A DNA stretch of 64,000 bases, taken from assembly GCA_024280835.1 (NCBI GenBank), contig JAJRPJ010000002.1, positions 57,141 to 121,140 on the forward strand, given 5' to 3'. Origin of the DNA: Candidatus Zixiibacteriota bacterium (GTDB taxonomy: Bacteria > Zixibacteria > MSB-5A5 > GN15 > JACZUZ01). The stretch's first letter is position 1. Every line of letters starts with the position of its first letter. Made by a program: the position numbers and the translations under genes. The notes under the pieces were generated by a model. The model did not search any database. It was not told where the DNA came from and saw only the letters and a program-made list of their open reading frames with translations. Positions 1-8,441 of the stretch are shown in pieces.

Positions 1-1622
1 GTGGGAGCTTTCTCAACGAGAAGATGATTGTCGGCCTGCTCTACTACTTGCCGCAAATGGGTCACAACTATTGTTTGTTCGCCTGTGGATAGCTCTTTGA
101 GTTTTTTGCCCATCGCGGTGGCTGTTGCTCCGCTGACCCCTGTGTCTATTTCATCAAAAACAGCAACTGGGGAGTGGTCGCGTTTTGAGGCGGTGGTCTT
201 GCTGGCTTTATTCTTGGTGATTTTGTTCCTTGTGGCGATTTTCAATGCTAGCAATACGCGCGAAAGTTCACCGCCAGAGGCGACACGGGCCAATGGACGT
301 GGCTCTTCGCCTGGGTTCGCGGAAAAGTAGAATGTTCCACTTTCGAGACCATGTCTTTGAGCTTTGAGAGACTTATTTTGGCCGTCATCTGTGATAGAGA
401 TTGCTGGTTCCCCAGTCTCTTCTTCAAAGACAAACTTGAATTGTGCTTTCTCAAGCGCTAAAGCAGTGAATTCTTTGACTGTTATTTTAGTTAGTGAGGC
501 GGCAGATTGTTGACGTTTACTGCGCACTTTAAGCGCAAGTTTCAAATAGCGTTCACCAGATTCACTGGCCCGCGTCACTAAATCAGTTATGGCTTTTTGA
601 GGGTCGGGGAGGCTTTCGAGTCGTTTGGTTATTCTCGTCAGTTCGTCGAGAGCATTAGCGACTGTGCCGCCATATTTGTTTTTGAGTTGATATATCTCAG
701 AGAGACGTTGGTTGATTGTTTCGAGTCTTTCGGCGTCAAACTGTAGGGCGCTATGAAATGTAGCGACATTGCGCAGAACTTCTTCTAGCTGGATTAAAGA
801 CGAATCAAATAAATCATTATGTTCAGAGAAACGTTCGTCAATGTTCTTGACCTCTGAAAAAGCTCCACGTAATGCTTGCAGGGCTTCAAGTGGTGACTCA
901 TCACTTTCTAAAGTTGCAAGAATCAAATTACAAGTTTGACTCAAACGCTCAAAGTCATCGAGGCGTTTCTTCTCAGAGATTAGCTCGCTCTCTTCGCTGA
1001 TTGACAGGTCAGCTTTTTGTAATTCATCTAGTTGAAATCTAAGCAACTCCCGTTCACGGCTAATTTCGTCGCGGCTCTTTTCGAGTTTGCGCAAAGCTGC
1101 GCGAGCGCTCATCCAGATGTCGAACAATTCTCCTAGTTCTATCACGGTTTTGCTCAAACCAGCAAATTGATCAAGCATTGCCAATTGACGGATGGGGTCG
1201 CGGAGCGCAACGCTTGAAGATTGTCCTGAAATCTCGCAGAGGCTTGTGGCGATGTCAGATAGGTCACTAAGACGCACTAATTGGTCATTGATAAAACAAC
1301 GTGAGCGGCCTGTGGCTGTTAGTTCACGTCGGAGTGTGACAGTTACGTTAGAAGAGCTGGAAGTTTCAACAGTGATTTCAAGTGTCTCAAGAGCTGGCAG
1401 GATAGAGGGTGAGGCCGAGAAGTCGGCTTCAATGGAAGTTGTGGTGGCAAATGAGCCGCAGTCATCTCTGTCGGCGCGAGCACCAAGGGCAAGAGCCAAA
1501 GCTCGAATCAACAGCGATTTGCCTGCGCCACTTTCGCCAGTGATGACTGTCAGGCCGTCATTGAAGTCAATTGCGACACGTTCAATGACCGCCAGATTTT
1601 GTATTTGTAGAGCCTTGAGCAT
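1..1622 (-). CDS. recN: DNA repair ATPase RecN (3' end outside window)
   Basis: SMC-like ATPase that holds DNA ends together during double-strand-break repair, acting in the cytoplasm with RecA. The reading frame on the minus strand starts with ATG at 1622 (MLKALQIQNLAVIERV) and stays open to the left edge, giving about 540 residues; the family is usually 550-580, so only the tail is missing. The Walker A motif GESGAGKS is at residues 29-36. The middle is a long heptad-rich coiled coil, and near the edge the signature region (ASGGELSRVLLALK) and Walker B (VAVFDEIDTGVSG) are readable. It begins 6 nt after the dnaG stop, so it is probably cotranscribed with dnaG and mutS2. A weak AGAAGG lies about 12 nt before the start. 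Confidence 0.96.
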   Translation of the reverse strand, partial: MLKALQIQNLAVIERVAIDFNDGLTVITGESGAGKSLLIRALALALGARADRDDCGSFATTTSIEADFSASPSILPALETLEITVETSSSSNVTVTLRRELTATGRSRCFINDQLVRLSDLSDIATSLCEISGQSSSVALRDPIRQLAMLDQFAGLSKTVIELGELFDIWMSARAALRKLEKSRDEISRERELLRFQLDELQKADLSISEESELISEKKRLDDFERLSQTCNLILATLESDESPLEALQALRGAFSEVKNIDERFSEHNDLFDSSLIQLEEVLRNVATFHSALQFDAERLETINQRLSEIYQLKNKYGGTVANALDELTRITKRLESLPDPQKAITDLVTRASESGERYLKLALKVRSKRQQSAASLTKITVKEFTALALEKAQFKFVFEEETGEPAISITDDGQNKSLKAQRHGLESGTFYFSANPGEEPRPLARVASGGELSRVLLALKIATRNKITKNKASKTTASKRDHSPVAVFDEIDTGVSGATATAMGKKLKELSTGEQTIVVTHLRQVVEQADNHLLVEKAP

Positions 1623-1628
1623 AGTTGG

Positions 1629-3392
1629 CTAGCGCCTTCTGGCCTCTTCAAACTCACGGAGAATCGCTTGAGCGGTTTCTTTGTCGCCACTATCCTCAGC
1701 GGTTTTTAGCCGCGCTGTTAGTTCTGCTATTGAACTTTGACGCGCTCGTTTTGTAGCCAGTGTTGCGACGAAATCTTCAAGGGCCATTGATGCTGATTCA
1801 TCGTTCCAGCGATTGGAGCTGGTGATGAGGAATGTCGCGGTCTTGCGGAGTGTGTCATCTGTTAGCGAGCCAATAAATGAGGCTGCGTCGAGGGCGCTGG
1901 TTGTGCCAGTGGCCGTTAGTAGCGCCTTATAGAGGTTTTGCAATTTGATACTTGCCAGCGCTTCTGGTTTAATTTGCTCTGCTGCATTGGCAATCAAATG
2001 TGTGTGAGCTAGCAGTAGTGAAACAAACTCGGCTTCAATAGTGGCTTGATTCCGCTGTCCCCAGTCATCCTCAGTCCTACTGGGAGCGTTAGAACGTCTT
2101 GGCGTTGTGTCAGATTGTCTTGTGCCTCGGAATAGTCCCTTGTCGACTTGCATGACCTCAGCGGCTTCGGTTATGAAGAGTTCCTTTAGTGACGTGTCAC
2201 CAATTCGCGCAGATATTTGTGTTAACTCGCTGATGAGTTCATTGCGCGCAACTAGTCCAGTGTTGACGCGATCAAATGACTTGAAACGAAACTGCAAGTA
2301 GCGTTCGGCCTTGGCTATTAGTTTGTTAACTGTCTCAACACCTTGTCGGGCCAATGAATCAGGGTCTTCGCCAGCTGGGGCGCTGATAACTTTGACTTCA
2401 ACACCAGCGTTGTAGAGAGAATCAACTGAGCGAATTGCCGCCTTGATACCAGCAGAGTCGGCGTCGAAAAATAGGTAAGCGGTGTTGGCATAGCGTGCGA
2501 GTAGTTTGCCTTGTTGTTGTGTAAATGCTGTTCCAGAACTGGCGACAACGTTTTCTATACCAACTTGCGCTAGGGAAATCAAATCAAAATAGCCTTCAAC
2601 GATGATTGCGCATTTTTCTTTGCGGATCGCTTCACGGTTCAAATTCAAACCATAGAGAGTTGCGCTTTTTGAGTAGAGTGGTGTCTCGGGTGAATTGATA
2701 TATTTCGCGGCCTCGTCCTTCTTCAGAGCGCGACCGCCGAAAGCGATGACCTTATCACTGATATTGTGAATAGGAATCATCAAGCGATGATGAAAACGGT
2801 CGTAATGTGTATTGCGTTTCGACGAGAAAACAGCCAATCCCGCTTTGGCGAGAATTGCAGGGGAGAGGCCTTTGGTTTGTGTGAGCTTGATGAGATCATC
2901 CAAACTTGTACCAGCAACACCGAGCATAAAGCGATCAATAGTAGCAGGTGTCAGACCGCGCGACTTTTGCAAATAATCCGAATAGACATTGGTGTAACGG
3001 GGTAGCTTTAAGTTGTTTTGGAAAAGTTCCAAAGCTAATGTGTGCGCGTAATAGAGAGCCTCGACTTCATCACGGTTTTGACGATTGTCACTGGATTCTG
3101 GGATTGTGATATTTGAACGTGAGGCTAAGAAGCGCACTGCTTCAGGGAAGGTCATGCGCTCATGCTCCATCAAAAAGCGAAAGACATTGCCACCTTGACC
3201 GCAGCCGAAGCAATGGAAGATTTGTTTTTCCTGTGAGACAGTGAATGAAGGTGTTTTCTCGTCATGAAAAGGACAGAGGCCAATAAAATTCACGCCTCGG
3301 CGTTTGAGTTTGACATAGTTGTCCACTGTCGCAACGATATCAGTTGCCAGACGCACTTGCTCGATTATGTCCTCTGCTATGAATCCGCTCAT
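1629..3392 (-). CDS. dnaG: DNA primase DnaG
   Basis: Synthesises RNA primers at the replication fork and works with the DnaB helicase, whose gene is also in this window. The N-terminal CHC2 zinc finger is complete (C40, H43, C61, C64 in CPFH…CFGC). The Toprim core follows, with EGYFD at residues 266-270 and the metal-binding DAD at 310-312; the C-terminal helicase-interaction region is divergent. I chose ATG at 3392 (MSGFIAEDIIEQV), which gives 587 residues and matches the family's usual N-terminus. A longer in-frame start at 3443 would overlap mutS2 by 49 nt and add residues not typical of primases. The gene starts 2 nt after the mutS2 stop and has no clear Shine-Dalgarno, so translational coupling is likely. 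Confidence 0.97.
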   Translation of the reverse strand: MSGFIAEDIIEQVRLATDIVATVDNYVKLKRRGVNFIGLCPFHDEKTPSFTVSQEKQIFHCFGCGQGGNVFRFLMEHERMTFPEAVRFLASRSNITIPESSDNRQNRDEVEALYYAHTLALELFQNNLKLPRYTNVYSDYLQKSRGLTPATIDRFMLGVAGTSLDDLIKLTQTKGLSPAILAKAGLAVFSSKRNTHYDRFHHRLMIPIHNISDKVIAFGGRALKKDEAAKYINSPETPLYSKSATLYGLNLNREAIRKEKCAIIVEGYFDLISLAQVGIENVVASSGTAFTQQQGKLLARYANTAYLFFDADSAGIKAAIRSVDSLYNAGVEVKVISAPAGEDPDSLARQGVETVNKLIAKAERYLQFRFKSFDRVNTGLVARNELISELTQISARIGDTSLKELFITEAAEVMQVDKGLFRGTRQSDTTPRRSNAPSRTEDDWGQRNQATIEAEFVSLLLAHTHLIANAAEQIKPEALASIKLQNLYKALLTATGTTSALDAASFIGSLTDDTLRKTATFLITSSNRWNDESASMALEDFVATLATKRARQSSIAELTARLKTAEDSGDKETAQAILREFEEARRR

Positions 3393-3394
3393 GG

Positions 3395-5761
3395 CTATTG
3401 TTTCATTTGCACAACTGTTACACCAGAGCCGCCCTGATTCCAATCGCCTAGTCGCATTGACTTGACTGCGGGATGGGCTTTGAGTAGCGCGGTTAGTGAT
3501 TTACGCAGAGCGCCAGTTCCATTGCCATGAATTACATAGACCTGCTTCATTTCAGTAAGAATTGCTCTGTCGAGGAACTTGTCAAGTTTCTCCTTGGCCT
3601 CATCGACTGTCAGGCCGCGTAGATGAATCTCTGGGGCCGCGGCGGTTTCTGCGCGTAGGCCGATTGGGTCGCGTCTGGGTTTTGCTCCAGGTGTGGGAAC
3701 ATCGGCGCGAATGATGTCATCACGACTCACTAGGTTCATGATATTTCCTACTCGTACACGAACGCGGTTGTCGCCGACTAGTTCTGCAATTTCACCAGAG
3801 ATGCGTAGCGTATTTATCCAAACTTGATCGCCAGGTTGTAGCGCTGCGGTTCGTTTGAGTCGTTTGGGAGTTTTGGATGACTTGGCGCGAGATTGTTCTA
3901 ATCGAGCTGATTGTTTTTGGAGGAGATGATGCGCTTCCTTGACTTTGTTCTTATCGGCGTTTGTTTCGCGAATGTCTTTGACCAAACGCTCGACGTCTTG
4001 ACGAGTGTCATGCAACAACTCTTCGGTCTCTGATAAGGCTTGTTCTCGTTTGGTTTCTAGTTCTTCATCGAGGCTATCCAAGCGCTCTTGAAGTTGACGT
4101 TCCATAGAGTCGGCCTTGTCGAGTTTTGTAGACAGCGTGGCATTATCAGCGCGCATTTGTTTGAGTTGAGTTTCCATAGTGGCAATTAACTCAGCCAGTG
4201 AGCGCTCGTTGCTATCAAGTCCTGCCGAAGCTTTTTCAATTACAGTTTTGGGCATTCCCAGCCGCTCGGCGATTTCGATAGCATAGGATGATCCAGGGAG
4301 ACCCATTTGTAGCCGATAGGTTGGCTTTAGAGATTCACGGTCGAACTCCAGAGAGCAGTTCTCAAGTTCGGCATGTTCTAGAGGCAGGGTCTTCAACTGT
4401 GAATAGTGTGTTGTGGCAATCATCAAGGCGCCGGCTTTGAGAGCCTCGAGGATGATTGCCTCAGCGAGGGCTGCGCCTTCAGCTGGGTCTGTGCCTGCGC
4501 CGATTTCATCGAAGAGCAATAGACAGCGCTGATTGGCGGAATTGATGGCTTCAATTACGCGTGTTATATGAGAGCTAAACGTCGATAGCGAGAGCTCTAG
4601 TGATTGTTCGTCACCAATGTCTGCAAAGATGTTGTCGAAAACTCCGACAGTCGAACGGCCATCAACTGAAATCAGCAATCCGCTTTGGGCCATCGCGGTC
4701 AGAAGACCTACAGTTTTTAACGCAACTGTTTTGCCGCCAGTATTCGGACCTGTTATTAGAATTCCCTGCCGCGCTTGATTTAGTGACAGCTCTAGTGGAA
4801 CTATTTCAGCTTTGTTTTCAGCGTAGTAGAGGAGCAATGGATGTTTTGCGGCGACAAAGTTAACTTCGGCTTTGTCGACGACATGCGGAGCAACCGAATC
4901 AGTCTTGACTGCGAAGGTACCCTGCGCGTGCAGGGAATCGAGAACTCCGATTGTTTTCAAACTATCGGCAAGCGCTCCACTGACATTCCTTACCAATGTA
5001 GTTAGCTCTATCAAAATTCTATCAATTTCGAGTAACTCATTTTTCAATTCTAGTGTTAGATGATTATTCAACTCTACCGCAAATGGCGGTTCGATAAAAA
5101 CAGTGGCGCCTGATTGAGAATGGTCAACGAGGATACCATCGGAGGCGCGATAGAGATTGGCTGGAACGGGGATGACATAGCGGCCGTTGCGTTGTGTCAC
5201 CACATCGTCTTGCCAGCCATCGGTTTTCGGTCGTGAGCGAATTGTGCGTTCGAGTTTGTCGATGATGCGCCGTCTAGTGTCGGCTATAGCGATTCGAATC
5301 TTGCGCAAAGCGCCGGAGGCATTGTCACGAATATCGCCATACTTATCGAAAGTCCGCTCAATTGCATCTTTCAATTCGCTGAAAACTCCTAGCGCCTCGA
5401 GATGTACAGCTAAGTCGGGCATATTGTCGCGCTCGTCTTTGTTGAAAGCTCTGAGTTTGGCGATGACACCCAGTGTTAGTTGGATCCTGCGGAAATCTTC
5501 AACATCGATTCTTCCGCCCTCGACTCCAGCGCGACTTAGCGCCTCACGGATGTCATCGAGGTTTTCGAGTGGGAAGACCGCTCCGAAAAGAATGATGTCA
5601 CGCATTTGCTGCGCCTCGGCTAAGCGATGTCGAATAGTTTCGATATCGTGTAGTGGCTCGATGCGGCCGGTATGCTCAAGTCCATATGGGGTCAAGGAAC
5701 GCCCAGAAATGGCTTTGATAATTTTCGGATATTCTAGAGCTTCTAGTGTCTTGATATTCAT
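3395..5761 (-). CDS. mutS2: Endonuclease MutS2 (MutS family ATPase with Smr nuclease domain)
   Basis: MutS-type ATPase that suppresses homologous recombination by cutting branched DNA, and in some bacteria rescues collided ribosomes. It has 788 residues, close to the 785 of Bacillus MutS2. The core/clamp part lacks the MutS mismatch-reading domain. Walker A GPNTGGKT lies near residue 340, Walker B LLLFDEIGAGTDPAEGAA about 75 residues later, then a charged coiled coil around 520-640, and a C-terminal Smr domain from about residue 712 with the HLRGLTVDEA and VIHGNGTGALR motifs. cvpA lies upstream on the same strand, a conserved neighbour in many genomes. The ATG at 5761 has no obvious ribosome binding site. 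Confidence 0.97.
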   Translation of the reverse strand: MNIKTLEALEYPKIIKAISGRSLTPYGLEHTGRIEPLHDIETIRHRLAEAQQMRDIILFGAVFPLENLDDIREALSRAGVEGGRIDVEDFRRIQLTLGVIAKLRAFNKDERDNMPDLAVHLEALGVFSELKDAIERTFDKYGDIRDNASGALRKIRIAIADTRRRIIDKLERTIRSRPKTDGWQDDVVTQRNGRYVIPVPANLYRASDGILVDHSQSGATVFIEPPFAVELNNHLTLELKNELLEIDRILIELTTLVRNVSGALADSLKTIGVLDSLHAQGTFAVKTDSVAPHVVDKAEVNFVAAKHPLLLYYAENKAEIVPLELSLNQARQGILITGPNTGGKTVALKTVGLLTAMAQSGLLISVDGRSTVGVFDNIFADIGDEQSLELSLSTFSSHITRVIEAINSANQRCLLLFDEIGAGTDPAEGAALAEAIILEALKAGALMIATTHYSQLKTLPLEHAELENCSLEFDRESLKPTYRLQMGLPGSSYAIEIAERLGMPKTVIEKASAGLDSNERSLAELIATMETQLKQMRADNATLSTKLDKADSMERQLQERLDSLDEELETKREQALSETEELLHDTRQDVERLVKDIRETNADKNKVKEAHHLLQKQSARLEQSRAKSSKTPKRLKRTAALQPGDQVWINTLRISGEIAELVGDNRVRVRVGNIMNLVSRDDIIRADVPTPGAKPRRDPIGLRAETAAAPEIHLRGLTVDEAKEKLDKFLDRAILTEMKQVYVIHGNGTGALRKSLTALLKAHPAVKSMRLGDWNQGGSGVTVVQMKQ

Positions 5762-5980
5762 GAATCTACTTGGCTTGTTCGAGCATTACAGAATAATAGA
5801 ATTAGCGAATTGCAATTACCTGAGGTTCTGACAAATGGTCAAAGCCTTAGGGATGGTTAACCCATACAAAATGAATATAGGGGGAAATGCCAAGTCGACC
5901 AAGAGTAACACTGAACCAAACACTTATGGCAAAGGCAGAAGGGTTGGCCTTAGTCCAAGGATGAATTTATCTGTAGGTGC

Positions 5981-6622
5981 TTACCTACTTAGGTAGACTG
6001 AATCCATCTTGTAAATTTTGCGATAGACTTCACGGCGGCTTTTGCGCAATTCGGCTAGCGCATCTTCTGATAATTTGCTCTTGTCGACACGCATCAGCAA
6101 CATATTTTCGACTTTATCCGAGAAGTCATCGGATGAGGAGTGGATTGGTGAGGTGGTATTGTACAATAAGGGTAGAGTCCTTGCGATTGTTTGGCCGAGT
6201 CCTGATGATTTGAATTCGCGGTAGTAGCCGTCTGGCAGAGGCGCTAAGAATGTCAGAAAAATCAGGAGACTTAGAGCCAGCCATCCGCGCAGGGCGCCAA
6301 CTAGAGCGCCGCCGAAACGATCCTTTGGGCCTAGTTCTTGTAGGTGTGCTACACGGTAGAAGACGACTCCGAGGAGTTTGAAGACGGCGTAGGAAGCTCC
6401 CATGACTATTAAGAATGAAAGCAAAGCTGAGCTCAGGCCAGTCATGCCTATTTCTTCTTGGACTTTGACAGCCACTTGATCGATATATCGAATTGAGACA
6501 ATCAAGGCGGCGGCAAAGATGAAGAAGGCCATCAGTTCGCGCACTAGTCCCTTGCGTGAACCCACAACAATCATGCTGACCAATAATGCCAGCAATCCCA
6601 TGTCAACCCAGTTCAAGTCCAT
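5981..6622 (-). CDS. cvpA: CvpA family membrane protein
   Basis: A 213-residue inner-membrane protein of the CvpA family (colicin V production / envelope-stress related; exact activity unsettled). It opens with NWVDMGLLALLVSMIVVGSRKGLVRELM, the usual CvpA first helix and glycine-rich loop, and has about four hydrophobic segments (roughly residues 5-24, 30-48, 64-87, 103-126). The GALVGALRGWL motif typical of the family sits just before the last helix. The C-terminal 80 residues are polar and charged, longer than in many homologues. It is upstream of mutS2 on the same strand with a 219-nt spacer in which I see no terminator. Confidence 0.88.
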   Translation of the reverse strand: MDLNWVDMGLLALLVSMIVVGSRKGLVRELMAFFIFAAALIVSIRYIDQVAVKVQEEIGMTGLSSALLSFLIVMGASYAVFKLLGVVFYRVAHLQELGPKDRFGGALVGALRGWLALSLLIFLTFLAPLPDGYYREFKSSGLGQTIARTLPLLYNTTSPIHSSSDDFSDKVENMLLMRVDKSKLSEDALAELRKSRREVYRKIYKMDSVYLSR

Positions 6623-6796
6623 ATGTCCCGTATCCTATTTCTGCCTATCTGCCGAAATCCAGTTCTGCGCTCTTCTTGTATGCCGTAGTCAACGGCCTAC
6701 TGTCTATATTCCTACAGTTGAGCGTGGCATAAAACAAGAAAAAAATGTGATTGACAGTGTTTAAGCGACTCCTTGAGCAAAAAGGTCTAACTTGAC

Positions 6797-7267
6797 CTAG
6801 GAGCTTGAGTTCTGACTGGTTAGGATTTCCTTGGCGATGGCGCTGATTAGTTTACCGTCGGCTTTGCCTTTTAGTTTGGGCATTAGAGACTGCATTAGTT
6901 TTCCGACTTCTTTCATCGAGCCGATCTCTAGTTCGGTGATTGTGGCGGCGACTATTTCGCGGACCTTTTCCTCGGACATTTGCTCTGGGAGATAGCGCTG
7001 GATGATTTCCAGTTCGGCGGACTCTTTGTCGGCTAGGTCTTTGCGGTTGCCTGCGGTGAACTGTTCGATTGAGTCGCGGCGGCGTTTGGCGGCGGAGCTT
7101 AGGGTTGTGATGACTTGCTCGTCGGTTAGTTCTTTGTCTCTGGTTCCGCCTGCGATTTGGAGGTTCTTCATTTCGGCTTTTAGGCCGCGCAGGACTGTGA
7201 GGGTGAAGCTGTCTCTGGCTTTCATGGCGACGATTAGGTCGGCGTCTAGTTTCTTCATTAGGCTCAT
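6797..7267 (-). CDS. yqeY: GatB/YqeY domain protein
   Basis: A 156-residue stand-alone version of the tRNA-binding tail of GatB, thought to take part in tRNA-dependent amidation or tRNA binding. The protein has the typical start (two short helices with KARDS…LTVLRGLKAEMKN), the central KELTDEQVITTLSSAAKRRRDSIEQF helix, and the C-terminal EVGKLMQSLMPKLKGKADGKLI motif. AAGGAA lies 6 nt before the ATG at 7267, supporting this start. It is 124 nt downstream of rpsU, a pairing common in bacteria, with a strong hairpin between them that should reduce read-through. Full gatA and gatB genes lie elsewhere in the window. Confidence 0.93.
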   Translation of the reverse strand: MSLMKKLDADLIVAMKARDSFTLTVLRGLKAEMKNLQIAGGTRDKELTDEQVITTLSSAAKRRRDSIEQFTAGNRKDLADKESAELEIIQRYLPEQMSEEKVREIVAATITELEIGSMKEVGKLMQSLMPKLKGKADGKLISAIAKEILTSQNSSS

Positions 7268-7299
7268 ATTGGGTTCCTTGCTGGTTGTGGCTTAAGCAA

Positions 7300-7332
7300 A
7301 AAGCTCGTCTTCTTTTGGAGAAGACGAGCTTT
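7300..7332 (-). terminator. Strong hairpin terminator or attenuator after rpsU
   Basis: A perfect 14-bp inverted repeat (AAAGCTCGTCTTCT / AGAAGACGAGCTTT) with a 5-nt loop lies between rpsU and yqeY. Read on the minus strand it is followed by a run of five Ts, so it fits an intrinsic terminator about 60 nt after the rpsU stop. Because yqeY starts only 33 nt beyond it, it may set the ratio of rpsU to yqeY message rather than end all transcription. Confidence 0.85.
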
Positions 7333-7391
7333 CATATTTGCAATAGGTCTGCTAGTGTGTTGCCCTGTAATGCCTTGCGGCATAGGTTGGG

Positions 7392-7589
7392 CTAGTACAG
7401 GCGGACTCTTACGACGCGTCGGTTACGACGTTTGGCCGCGTTTAATTTGCGTTTGCGGCGGTCAGACGGCTTCTCGAAACGAGAATGTTTCTTCATATCA
7501 GAAAGCAAACCGGTCTTTTCGCAAAACTTGTTGAATCTACGTAACGCCTTCTCAAAGGATTCATCGTCACGAACTCTTACTCCAGTCAA
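7392..7589 (-). CDS. rpsU: 30S ribosomal protein S21
   Basis: Small basic ribosomal protein of 65 residues that helps mRNA selection at the anti-Shine-Dalgarno end of 16S rRNA. The sequence (VRVRDDESFEKALRRFNK…, then FEKPSDRRKRKLNAAKRRNRR) matches bacterial S21 throughout. The start is TTG at 7589: AGAGGTGA precedes it with about 9 nt between the core and the codon, and no ATG fits the family's N-terminus. A sigma70-type promoter lies about 90 nt upstream and a strong terminator about 60 nt downstream, so it can be expressed as its own unit. Confidence 0.96.
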   Translation of the reverse strand: MTGVRVRDDESFEKALRRFNKFCEKTGLLSDMKKHSRFEKPSDRRKRKLNAAKRRNRRVVRVRLY

Positions 7590-7677
7590 AAAAAATCACC
7601 TCTTTCAAGCGACGGACAGTCTGAATTTCAGATTAGTTAAAAACCGCGGGGAGAGTAATTCTCCACCAACCTTACCC

Positions 7678-7705
7678 ATTATATCGGAAATGCTGGTCAA
7701 GTCAA
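7678..7705 (-). promoter_or_regulatory. Sigma70-type promoter of rpsU
   Basis: On the minus strand TTGACT, a 16-nt spacer and a perfect TATAAT occur about 90 nt upstream of the rpsU start. The match is close to the sigma70 consensus and the orientation fits rpsU. Confidence 0.75.
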
Positions 7706-7736
7706 TAGAAATATCTCGATTGTTCGTGTTTTGTGA

Positions 7737-7760
7737 ATGTCGGGTCTGAGGACCCGACAT
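7737..7760. repeat. Short perfect palindrome, family with 38261-38282
   Basis: ATGTCGGGTC-TGAG-GACCCGACAT forms a 10-bp stem with a 4-nt loop. Read on the other strand its core (GTCGGGTCCTCAGACCCGAC) matches the palindrome near 38265 (GTCAGGTCCTCAGACCTGGC) at 16 of 20 positions, including the same CTCA loop. No T-run follows, so it looks like a dispersed palindromic repeat more than a terminator. Confidence 0.6.
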
Positions 7761-7782
7761 AACTGTGGCGAGACCGCCCAAA

Positions 7783-7858
7783 TGGGTTCGTTTCGCATAT
7801 ATGGGGTGTTGAGGGCTGGGTATGTGGATTGGGTTCGTTTTGTATATATGGGGTGTTG
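7783..7858. repeat. Pair of 29-bp direct repeats
   Basis: The 29-mer beginning TGGGTTCGTTT at 7783 recurs at 7830 with two substitutions (27 of 29 identical), a spacing of 47 nt. Nothing codes through it. Function unknown; it may be a remnant of a local duplication. Confidence 0.7.
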
Positions 7859-8001
7859 GTGCGGGAGTGTCTTTGTCATTTTGTCGGCTTGCGGCCCTGT
7901 TATTACTTTATGGAGAGTCGCTTCATCACTAAAGGAGCGTTGTTGGATTTAGGCGTAGATTTGTATGGTTTTTGGAGTACGTTAAGCGAGAAACTAATCC
8001 C

Positions 8002-8207
8002 ACCGCAAGCGGGCTTGTTGATTAAGCTCCCACCTGTTGTGTCAGGTCTTGATTTTCGCTTTTTGAAAATTGTGACCTGACACTTGCTCAGAGGGGAAGC
8101 GTCGGGTCACACCCACTGGGTGTCAGTGACACAACGGCAAAAAGCGCCGTCGCAAGACCCAACGCAACCTTTTTAGGGTTTATCAACAAGCCCCAAGCGG
8201 ATGGGGT
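8002..8207. repeat. Structured dispersed repeat, copy 1
   Basis: About 205 bp sharing ordered blocks with copy 2 at 13032-13220. The ends are inverted (left GGGCTTGTTGATTAAGC near 8011, right GTTTATCAACAAGCCCC near 8178). Inside is an imperfect pair GTGTCAGGTC…GAAAATTGTGACCTGACAC (8039-8083). A third nested pair, GCGTCGGGTC (8099-8108) with GACCCAACGC (8156-8165), encloses the small stem ACGGC…GCCGT. This copy carries an extra GTGTCAGTGAC-type insert near 8111-8131 that copy 2 lacks. There is no reading frame of note. Confidence 0.8.
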
Positions 8208-8220
8208 ACCTGTTTCGCGC

Positions 8221-8248
8221 TTGACATTGAATTGTTTGTGGATATATT
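8221..8248 (+). promoter_or_regulatory. Sigma70-type promoter for the 1422-residue secreted protein
   Basis: TTGACA, a 16-nt spacer and TATATT on the plus strand, 194 nt before the start at 8442. It lies directly after structured repeat copy 1, so the repeat is outside the transcript made from here. Confidence 0.6.
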
Positions 8249-8441
8249 ACGTCCTTGAGGATATAGCATACTCTCATACATCCACTAGGTGTGCGCTAGG
8301 GATTACAGACGTTTAGTTTTACAAACTCGCAACAACACCGATGCTCAAGACTGAGCGTTACGCAGAACTGCCTCACAGTTTTGCAACAAACTTTGGTTAG
8401 CGTGTGGTTACGCCAAAACTCACAATAGAGGAATCTGCTCG

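Larger units (their letters stand above)
7590..8441. other. 852-nt non-coding region between rpsU and a secreted-protein gene
   Basis: I see no credible gene here; short open frames on both strands look like chance. The region holds the rpsU promoter on the minus strand (7678-7705), a perfect 10-bp-arm palindrome (7737-7760), a pair of 29-bp direct repeats (7783-7858), copy 1 of a ~200-bp structured repeat (8002-8207), and a plus-strand promoter for the secreted mosaic protein (8221-8248). After the promoter there is an untranslated leader of about 185 nt with no feature I recognise. Confidence 0.7.

Noticed and set aside
1192..1632. 146-residue plus-strand frame opposite recN
   Set aside because: It lies wholly inside the well-supported recN frame and has no recognisable protein features.
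7697..7879. 60-residue minus-strand frame over the direct repeats
   Set aside because: It arises from the repeated non-coding sequence; composition is not protein-like.
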